Part shown: piece after piece, positions 14,168 to 19,826 of the stretch
Layout of the letters: every line of letters begins with the position of its first letter
Numbering within the stretch: the stretch's first letter is position 1
IMG/VR virus record: IMGVR_UViG_3300033143_006516
Location: 1 to 22,688 of that record
DNA from: a virus
Reading direction: 5' to 3' (one strand)
Length of the DNA: 22,688 nt
Position numbers and translations under genes: made by a program
The notes under the pieces: model-generated
What the model was told of the DNA's origin: nothing
The model's database searches: none
What the model saw: the letters and a program-made list of their open reading frames with translations, nothing else

Positions 14168-15595
14168 ATGAAAAACCAACCGCAGACCGAGACAACCGCC
14201 AAGACAAAAGATCACCACGATCTCGCCATGATTTTACCCCCCGCATTTTTAAGCGAGACAACGACCCACGACATAAACGCCGAGATCGATCGCCAACTTG
14301 CCCGATTTATTGAACGAACCACAAAGCCAGTTGTGATCCACCTACCCGACAATAAACGCAAAGCCTCCGATTATCTTCACAACGCAGTAAAAAAATACAC
14401 CAGGATCACCGCCAAGACGTACCACCCCCGATACAAAAACAACGACAAAAAACACAACGCAAACGCCAAACGCCGAGCATTAGGGAACTTGATCACCAAT
14501 AGCGATTATCTAATGGTACTTGAAGGATCTACCAGAGCCCTGAGCATAGGCGATAATGATCTGCTGAACATGGCACGAGCGCACGACGTAAAGATCATCA
14601 ACCGCAAGATCAAGATCACGCCCGACACGCCACGCGAACCAACCCCGCTAAAAGATCAGCCAAAAAAATCACAACCGATCAAGCCCGCTGCTGCCTACCG
14701 CGTGAACCTGAACCAATACACGAACGGAAAAAGACGCTGGAATACCTTGCAGGATTGCATAGATGATCCGCACGTATCACGCCCGACAGCCGCGATCTAC
14801 TGCGGCCGAACACACAAAGCGCGAAAGGCGAAAGCATCACCCCTAGCAAACTACAACACCAAAGGCACAACGGCCGAAAATATAGCCGCATACAGAATCG
14901 ATCTAGACCGCAAGATCAAAGCCAATGATCCCGAAATTATGGCAGAATTACGAAAGATCGAGCCAACGACCCCGTTAATATGTTATTGTGATAACCGGAA
15001 AAATTGCCATACCGACGTAATACGAACCGCCGCCGCATATATCCACAAACAAGACGCGAAAAACCAAGCCTATTTTAACAAAGCCGTAAAAAAATATACC
15101 GCCGACATTGACACCAACAACGACAAGATCACACTATCCGCCATGCTCCGCCAACGTGAAACGCTCCGCCAACAGTTAAGCCAGCTGGACACCAGGATCA
15201 GCAAAGCCCAAAACGTAACCCGCGAAATTACATATATGATCAGTGGACATCTTGACCTAACAGAAAACGAGTTTCAACTTCATTATATGCGCCGCATAAT
15301 GGACGCGGCAAAAAACCCACAAGCACTATTTGTGCTTGGAGATGCTAAAGGTTGCGATCAAAAAGCAGGCAGCCTTTTACAGATGCTAAAAGCTGGAGAT
15401 CGATCTACTAAATACCACGCAGGCGAATTATCCCGTAATTATCACAGCACCATAAAAGAGGTCGGAGGATTCGCGCACTATACCGCCAGAGATGCCGCCA
15501 TGACAGCCGCAAGCAATACAGACATCGCTTGGGTGAGAGAAGGAAAAGAAAGATCAGGCACAGCGAAAAACATAGCCCGCAGAGCTTCCAAGTAA
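14168..15595 (+). CDS. SLOG-like / DUF4326-like / SLOG-like fusion protein
   Basis: 475 residues. Part 1 (about 52-150) reads as a Rossmann unit: PVVIHLP, then NSDYLMVLEGSTRALSIGDN and DLLNMARAHDVKII, resembling SLOG/TIR-like nucleotide binders. Part 2 (about 178-295) fits DUF4326: YCGR...(K), a helix (ENIAAYRIDLDRKI), then PLICYCDNRKNCHTDVI with C272, C274, C280 and H281. A coiled-coil link follows (RQRETLRQQLSQLDTRISK, 328-346). Part 3 (about 353-472) starts YMISGHLDLTENEF, has VLGDAKGCDQKA (389-400) and ends RDAAMTAASNTDIAWV..GK..SGTAKNIARR, as in a group of SLOG-type proteins. SLOG proteins bind nucleotide or NAD-derived ligands; the catalysis here is unknown. A/C-rich and full of GATC. 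Confidence 0.65.
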   Translation: MKNQPQTETTAKTKDHHDLAMILPPAFLSETTTHDINAEIDRQLARFIERTTKPVVIHLPDNKRKASDYLHNAVKKYTRITAKTYHPRYKNNDKKHNANAKRRALGNLITNSDYLMVLEGSTRALSIGDNDLLNMARAHDVKIINRKIKITPDTPREPTPLKDQPKKSQPIKPAAAYRVNLNQYTNGKRRWNTLQDCIDDPHVSRPTAAIYCGRTHKARKAKASPLANYNTKGTTAENIAAYRIDLDRKIKANDPEIMAELRKIEPTTPLICYCDNRKNCHTDVIRTAAAYIHKQDAKNQAYFNKAVKKYTADIDTNNDKITLSAMLRQRETLRQQLSQLDTRISKAQNVTREITYMISGHLDLTENEFQLHYMRRIMDAAKNPQALFVLGDAKGCDQKAGSLLQMLKAGDRSTKYHAGELSRNYHSTIKEVGGFAHYTARDAAMTAASNTDIAWVREGKERSGTAKNIARRASK

Positions 15596-16284
15596 AACGA
15601 GCACCCGCTACCCGCACCAGATAACGACCAAGATCAGCGCAGACACAGCGCCCGAACTTTACAAAACGAATAACTAGACCAACACAGCAAACGACCGCGA
15701 AGCGATCCGCTATTGACCGGACTTATTGTAAAGGGAAAAACGCAATAAAGCCCCACGCCAGACCACGCGACAGTAGGATCAAAGGATCAGCCAAGCCCCG
15801 TATAAACGCCTAGACATCAGATCGCCCCTCAAATTATGCAAAACATCGCCTAATTTTAGCGACATCACGCCCGACATGAGGAAAACGCGCATACGGCAAC
15901 GCTGAGAAATCCCACCGCTAGTTATTTCCATATGGACGCACCGCCGAGAGTAAGATACTAGGACTCGACAACGAGAACCACCCGAAAACGACGGAATAAT
16001 GATCAACGATGATCTATGCGGCATCAGCTAGAGAAAGCCTAACCAGAATGATAAAACGCCCACGATTTTATAGCGATCATCTTCATGACTTGCCGTAGAA
16101 AACGGAACGAAGAAGGGAAACGCCGAGTAAGCCAGAACGACGCGAACAGGAAAAAACAAAGATCATGGGCATAGTAATTTTAGTTATTCGCTACTAGAGG
16201 AACGGCAGACTAGCACACTAACGAAAAAGCGATCACCCCCCCTATTTTATCCACCACTTACAACCACTAGGAGAACCCAACCCG
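15596..16284 (+). other. 689-bp gene-free stretch, possibly decayed coding DNA
   Basis: No ORF that can be supported. Base composition is like the flanking A/C-rich genes, and the frame continuing from the fusion gene (after its TAA) shows short open runs of up to about 33 codons broken by TAA or TAG. Ten GATC sites occur. TTATCCACC near 16249 is one base from a DnaA box. This may be an eroded gene or a regulatory spacer; no promoter stands out. Confidence 0.35.
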
Positions 16285-16710
16285 ATGCAGTCAATTTACA
16301 TTGTAGGAACCATCCCACCAGGTAAAGAAGAAAACATGATCACGCAGCTTGACAACTTGTTGCTGGAGATCGAAAGCCCATCAATTTTATATCATGGAGA
16401 TGATCACACAGCCGCCACGCTCCGCCAATATGCACAAGGCGAAAGGTTACCCATGCTCCGCGACATGGACCGCCACCCCACGATTTTATATAGTCGAATG
16501 TTATCCGCCAGCCGCTTAATTATTCTTGACTACCCCATAGCCGGCAGCTTGAAGGCACACCGTACCCGCTCCGCCTATACGCACCAGGCAAAGACGGCCG
16601 TCATACTTCCAACGAAAGAAAACAGACGGCCCCACGCGACCCCCCCCAAAGTTTACGCGACAGGAAAAAAATCCAACCGGAGATCGCGCCGCAGGTTGTC
16701 CCCCCGATAA
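16285..16710 (+). CDS. Small Rossmann/SLOG-like protein with basic tail
   Basis: 141 residues; TAGGAGA about 8 nt before ATG 16285. It begins with a beta strand and loop (SIYIVGTIPPGKEE), and the centre has SRLIILDYPIAGSLKAHRTRSAYTHQAKTAVILP, a strand-helix-strand pattern like the end of a SLOG or nucleoside deoxyribosyltransferase-like Rossmann fold. The last 30 residues are strongly basic (KKSNRRSRRRLSPR), suggesting contact with nucleic acid. It could be a partner of the 475-residue fusion. Fold assignment is tentative. Confidence 0.45.
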   Translation: MQSIYIVGTIPPGKEENMITQLDNLLLEIESPSILYHGDDHTAATLRQYAQGERLPMLRDMDRHPTILYSRMLSASRLIILDYPIAGSLKAHRTRSAYTHQAKTAVILPTKENRRPHATPPKVYATGKKSNRRSRRRLSPR

Positions 16711-16957
16711 TTTAGCGCCAAGGAAAAAAAGCTACTGGCTGAAGAATAAACCAAACCCGCAGCCAGGCGAAAGATTGCACCGTGTTCGTACACGGCAATC
16801 ATAATACTATATATTTCTCAAAAAAAATTTTTTTTCGCTGCGCTGGCGGGGAAGTGATCCGGAGCTTACATAGTTCTGTTAAAAACAGGATGATCTTTCC
16901 GCTCAGCGTCTAGTACGTATTAGTACAACCATTTAGTTATTACGAGGAGATACTCAC
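16711..16957 (+). promoter_or_regulatory. Leader of macro/NADAR pair: hairpin and A8T8 tract
   Basis: ATTGC(A)CCGTGT-TCGT-ACACGGCAAT (16774-16799) forms a 10-bp stem with one bulged A. A perfect A8T8 tract lies at 16820-16835, followed by CTGTT-AAA-AACAG near 16880. The region probably ends the previous transcript or controls the next; no promoter is convincing. A8T8 should stiffen or bend DNA. The 24 bp at 16926-16949 recur at 17394-17417. Confidence 0.4.
16926..16949 (+). repeat. 24-bp direct repeat flanking macro gene, copy 1
   Basis: Identical to 17394-17417, where it covers the last codons and stop of the macro gene plus the Shine-Dalgarno of NADAR. Here it ends in the Shine-Dalgarno of the macro gene. 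Distance is 468 bp, equal to the macro gene plus leader, as expected from a tandem duplication or cassette insertion. Confidence 0.9.
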
Positions 16958-17404
16958 ATGATTAGCTTTACTTCAGGTAATCTATTTAACTCTAACACAC
17001 AAACGATTGTGAACACTGTCAATCTAGTTGGGGTCATGGGGAAGGGCATTGCTCTTGAATTTAAGCATCTATACCCGCCAATGTATCGAAATTATCGAGC
17101 AATGTGTCAATCGGGTAGCTTTGAAATTGGCATGTTAGATCTGCATAAATATCGCGAACCGTACCATTGGGTTCTTAATTTTCCGACAAAGCGTCATTGG
17201 CGCGATCTTTCCAGGCTTGACGACATCGAGTGCGGTTTAGTCGAGCTTGCAGCAACCTACCGGCAGCTTGGCATCACATCAATTGCCATGCCTCCCTTAG
17301 GGTGCGGGAATGGAGGGCTTCAGTGGGATAATGTCTATCCACTGATTTTCAAGCACCTTTCAGATGTCGATATACCGATTGTATTGTATGCACCAACCAT
17401 TTAG
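16958..17404 (+). CDS. DarG/TARG1-type macro domain ADP-ribosyl hydrolase
   Basis: 148 residues; CGAGGAG before ATG 16958. It is a single macro domain: GNLFNSNTQTIVNTVN (7-22), GVMGKGIALEFK (25-36), YPPMYRNY (39-46), WVLNFPTKRHWRD (71-83), SIAMPPLGCGNGGLQW (108-123) and VLYAP at the end. The NFPTKRHW block is characteristic of the DarG/TARG1 branch, which removes ADP-ribose from DNA thymidine or from acidic residues; K78 lies where I recall the DarG catalytic lysine to be. DarG is usually beside DarT, but no DarT-like gene is visible. The NADAR gene follows 21 nt later, so the two likely act together in removing ADP-ribose. Confidence 0.9.
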   Translation: MISFTSGNLFNSNTQTIVNTVNLVGVMGKGIALEFKHLYPPMYRNYRAMCQSGSFEIGMLDLHKYREPYHWVLNFPTKRHWRDLSRLDDIECGLVELAATYRQLGITSIAMPPLGCGNGGLQWDNVYPLIFKHLSDVDIPIVLYAPTI

Positions 17405-17417
17405 TTATTACGAGGAG
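17394..17417 (+). repeat. 24-bp direct repeat flanking macro gene, copy 2
   Basis: Exact second copy of 16926-16949. It spans codons for the last Thr-Ile, the TAG stop, and the CGAGGAG site that serves the NADAR gene. Confidence 0.9.
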
Positions 17418-17425
17418 GTAATAAA

Positions 17426-17923
17426 ATGTGGATCAATGAATTTAGCAATTTTTATTTGCCCGCACACAAGCATATTTTGTATGAGCATATAGCTTACCCC
17501 AGCATTGAGCATTTCTTTGTGGCTATGATGACCACAGACATCGCCGAGCGTTTAAAGATTGCCGGTATAGAACATCCGGCAGAGGCTAAGAAGTATGGTA
17601 AAGGATTCGCTCGCCGAAAGGATTGGCACAGAGTAAAGCGAAGTGTAATGCTTTTCGCGCTGCGTCAGAAGTTTACAGATCCTAGCATGAAGGAAGCCCT
17701 GTTAGATAGTGGAGATCAAGAGATCGTTCATCTAGTGCATTGGCATGATAATTATTGGGCGAGTTGTGTTTGCCCAAAATGTGCCGATAAAGAGAAGGGT
17801 AATATGCTTGGCATTCTGCTTATGAAAGTACGCGCCGAAATATCAGATCACAGCAATATCACTCAATACCTGAGTGATTGGCATCAAGCGTATTATGGCA
17901 CACCCTGTAAGGTTTTAGTGTAA
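17426..17923 (+). CDS. NADAR family protein (YbiA-like)
   Basis: 165 residues; CGAGGAGGTA before ATG 17426. It matches NADAR along its length: EFSNFY (5-10), YPSIEHFFVAM (24-34), PAEAKKYGKGFARRKDW (51-67), VKRSVMLFALRQKF (70-83), HWHDNYWAS (105-113) and GNMLGILLMKVR (125-136). An insert CVCPKC (114-119) with three Cys may bind metal. NADAR enzymes act on ADP-ribose-type N-glycosidic bonds; some reverse ADP-ribosylation of guanine in DNA and serve as antitoxins to DarT1. The pairing with a macro domain in a phage operon suggests both thymine- and guanine-linked marks could be removed. Confidence 0.85.
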   Translation: MWINEFSNFYLPAHKHILYEHIAYPSIEHFFVAMMTTDIAERLKIAGIEHPAEAKKYGKGFARRKDWHRVKRSVMLFALRQKFTDPSMKEALLDSGDQEIVHLVHWHDNYWASCVCPKCADKEKGNMLGILLMKVRAEISDHSNITQYLSDWHQAYYGTPCKVLV

Positions 17924-17934
17924 TTAGTTTTAGC

Positions 17935-17962
17935 GAGGAATCGGCTTGAGCGCCGGTTCCTC
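17935..17962 (+). promoter_or_regulatory. Intergenic hairpin before 17976 gene
   Basis: GAGGAATCGGC (17935-17945), loop TTGAGC, GCCGGTTCCTC (17952-17962): 11 bp with one wobble. Directly followed by AAGGGGA, the ribosome site of the next gene. No T-run, so not an obvious terminator. Confidence 0.5.
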
Positions 17963-17975
17963 AAGGGGAATTTTC

Positions 17976-18164
17976 ATGTTTCAACAACCACGTATCACCG
18001 TATCCGCTAGTTTTTCATCAATGTCCACTCCTCCCATTCAGGTCGTTTACACTCAGGCTGAGGAAGAGATCCGCCCGTCAAAAAGTGACCGGCAGCTTTC
18101 CCACCGGCACGACCGTCGCAATACGGCCGCAGAACTGAAAGTTTTGGAGGTAATCAGCCTCTAG
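17976..18164 (+). CDS. Small unknown protein
   Basis: 62 residues from ATG 17976, with AAGGGGA 8 nt upstream. The frame opens earlier at a TTG (17946) but that lies in the hairpin. The N-terminal half is Ser/Pro/Thr-rich and polar; the C-terminal half is basic (SDRQLSHRHDRRNTAAELK) with a short hydrophobic end. No family recognised. Its boundaries, with hairpins on both sides, match the other small genes here. Confidence 0.4.
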   Translation: MFQQPRITVSASFSSMSTPPIQVVYTQAEEEIRPSKSDRQLSHRHDRRNTAAELKVLEVISL

Positions 18165-18171
18165 GATCATC

Positions 18172-18214
18172 TTTCACGCCCTGGTCTATGCAGGCCAGGG
18201 CGATTTTATCAACC
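18172..18214 (+). terminator. Hairpin with TTTTATCAACC tail, copy A
   Basis: CGCCCTGGTCT (18177-18187), loop ATGC, AGGCCAGGGCG (18192-18202), then ATTTTATCAACC. The 11-bp stem and short T-run fit a weak intrinsic terminator or attenuator. Bases 18172-18214 match 18576-18618 at 42 of 43 positions. Confidence 0.6.
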
Positions 18215-18243
18215 CGCTTTTCTAGTTAACGAGGACACAACCA

Positions 18244-18573
18244 ATGCTCACCATTGAATTAATCGAAGAGATTGCGCGTAAAGCAAGTTTAGAAATAGTT
18301 GATGTAAATCTCCACCCATACGGCCGCGATTGGCAGGCCATAGTCTACTTCACCGAAGAATTCGGCATCTCGCTTCTCTACAAGTACCCATACTTAACGC
18401 CTATGGACGAGGAGGATTTTAGCTTCGGACTTGTCAAGCGTGATTCAAGTGCCGATGAAGGGTTTTCCCTTTTAGCTGAAGATTACTGCACCTACGATAT
18501 TGACATGACGGATCTTGTTGGCAATTTGAATGTAACCATATGGGACGCTGACATACCTTACGTGTTGTTTTAG
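18244..18573 (+). CDS. Small acidic unknown protein
   Basis: 109 residues with CGAGGA about 8 nt before ATG 18244. Very acidic, with about 26 Asp/Glu against six Lys/Arg. It has a helical N-terminus (MLTIELIEEIARKASLEIVD), beta strands (WQAIVYFTEEFGISLLYKY) and an acidic C-terminal part ending in a hydrophobic DIPYVLF. No recognised family. Strong acidity in a small phage protein is compatible with a DNA mimic, but ordinary acidic proteins are common. It stands between copies A and B of the same hairpin, so it looks like a self-contained expression unit. Confidence 0.5.
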   Translation: MLTIELIEEIARKASLEIVDVNLHPYGRDWQAIVYFTEEFGISLLYKYPYLTPMDEEDFSFGLVKRDSSADEGFSLLAEDYCTYDIDMTDLVGNLNVTIWDADIPYVLF

Positions 18574-18575
18574 TA

Positions 18576-18618
18576 TTTCACGCCCTGGTCTATGTAGGCC
18601 AGGGCGATTTTATCAACC
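18576..18618 (+). terminator. Hairpin with TTTTATCAACC tail, copy B
   Basis: CGCCCTGGTCT (18581-18591), loop ATGT, AGGCCAGGGCG (18596-18606), then ATTTTATCAACC. Nearly identical to copy A; the only change is in the loop (C to T), which keeps the stem intact. Confidence 0.6.
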
Positions 18619-18666
18619 ACGCCGAAACCCGGCACAATAAGTCTGCGATGCAGACGAGGAGTAGTT

Positions 18667-19176
18667 ATGAAACTACACAAAGTAATGATCATTGGTAATT
18701 TAGGTCGAGATCCGAAAGAAGTTCGTTTACCCAGCGGTTCAACCGGCAGCGTTTTTCCCGTTGCAGTCAACGACGAGTGGACAGATTCAAACGGCAACCG
18801 GCAGAAGGACACAACCTGGTACACAGTTCGTGTCAGCAACAACCAGGCTGAGGCTTGTAACCGCCACCTCAAGAAGGGCCGCAAGGTTCTTGTCGAAGGG
18901 AAAATGCGCTCGAATGATTGGGGCAATCCGCGCATCTGGTTCAAGACTGACGACACTGAGCGTGCAGACCCTCGTACAACCTTCGAGCTGCTCGCCTGGA
19001 CCGTCGAGTTTGGTGAAAATCCTCAGCAACAATCTGCTGTTAGCGATTCCGAAGAGTTCAGCTCCCAGGATCAGAAGGTTGACGAACCGACCACGGACTT
19101 CACCACCGTCACGATGTCAGACGGTACAGTTCATCACGGGGAAGAGGACGATGGAGAGGACGGGTTCCCGTTCTAG
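18667..19176 (+). CDS. ssb: Single-stranded DNA-binding protein
   Basis: 169 residues; CGAGGAG 7 nt before ATG 18667. Residues 1-110 show the bacterial SSB OB-fold: MKLHKVMIIGNLGRDPKEVRLPSG, VFPVAVNDEWTDSNG, TTWYTVRVSNNQAEACNRHLKKGRKVLVEGKM. Then comes a flexible Gln/Ser/Asp-rich linker and an acidic tip DDGEDGFPF, comparable to the DDDIPF tip that recruits partner proteins. It coats single strands at the phage fork and probably works with DnaB and VRR-NUC from the opposite operon. Being on the other strand implies separate timing or dosage from the helicase. Confidence 0.9.
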   Translation: MKLHKVMIIGNLGRDPKEVRLPSGSTGSVFPVAVNDEWTDSNGNRQKDTTWYTVRVSNNQAEACNRHLKKGRKVLVEGKMRSNDWGNPRIWFKTDDTERADPRTTFELLAWTVEFGENPQQQSAVSDSEEFSSQDQKVDEPTTDFTTVTMSDGTVHHGEEDDGEDGFPF

Positions 19177-19189
19177 TATATTCAAGCAA

Positions 19190-19230
19190 AGCGAGCAGGA
19201 GTATTTCCTGCTCGCTCGTTTTATCAACCA
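19190..19230 (+). terminator. Hairpin with TTTTATCAACC tail, copy C
   Basis: AGCGAGCAGGA (19190-19200), loop GTATT, TCCTGCTCGCT (19206-19216), then CGTTTTATCAACCA. The stem sequence differs from copies A and B but length, position after the stop, and the TTTTATCAACC tail are the same. Confidence 0.6.
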
Positions 19231-19256
19231 ACCACAACTAATCGAGGAGTACAACC

Positions 19257-19823
19257 ATGTCAAACATTTGGGATAACAAAGATCACCGCTTCTACACATT
19301 TCATAATCGCAGCGCCTTCCTCCATGCAGAGTATTGCTTGCCAGGACAGGACACAGACTTTCGTAAGATCAAGATTTGGGCCGGTAAAACGCAGAATGGG
19401 TCTACCATCCAGGATGCTAGTCACTATCTGGACTTTCCAGACGTTCGTTTCATGTGCTTCAACATTCTTCGCGGCATTGAGCCTGGCCCAGAGAACGCTT
19501 GGACTTCCGTCAAGGGCATTGTATCAAAGGGCACACCCACTTGCCGCGTCATGAAGATCCGACGAGGCAGCTTGGCCGACAGTAAGAAGAATCGTGCAGA
19601 CGAATCGCACAAATACTTCTTAACCGTTGGTGTTGGCCCAGGCAGGGAAACGAACGGAGTCGTTCTGCCCGATGCCAAAGCGCCTAAGGAGGCATGGACA
19701 TTCACCACGCTCAAGTACAGCCTAAGCGAACTACAGACGTTCGCCTTAGAGCTTCAAGCATGGGTGAACGGCATCACAGCCGCAGAAATCGAGCAAATCC
19801 GCAAAGCACATCTGGAGGTATAG
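19257..19823 (+). CDS. Unknown protein next to SSB
   Basis: 188 residues; CGAGGAG before ATG 19257. No recognised motif. Beta-rich opening (HRFYTFHNRSAFLHAEYCL), a middle with KGTPTCRVMKIRRGSLADS, then YFLTVGVGPGRETNGVVLPD, and an amphipathic helix at the C-terminus (AAEIEQIRKAHLEV). Soluble. It shares ribosome-site style and hairpin spacing with ssb and precedes a large unknown gene by 3 nt. A role in replication or recombination is a guess from context alone. Confidence 0.5.
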   Translation: MSNIWDNKDHRFYTFHNRSAFLHAEYCLPGQDTDFRKIKIWAGKTQNGSTIQDASHYLDFPDVRFMCFNILRGIEPGPENAWTSVKGIVSKGTPTCRVMKIRRGSLADSKKNRADESHKYFLTVGVGPGRETNGVVLPDAKAPKEAWTFTTLKYSLSELQTFALELQAWVNGITAAEIEQIRKAHLEV

Positions 19824-19826
19824 GTT

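Noticed and set aside
13634-18573. A DarT-like ADP-ribosyltransferase to pair with macro or NADAR
   Set aside because: I read all predicted proteins here for ADP-ribosyltransferase patterns and found none that is convincing; the unknown proteins lack the expected motifs.
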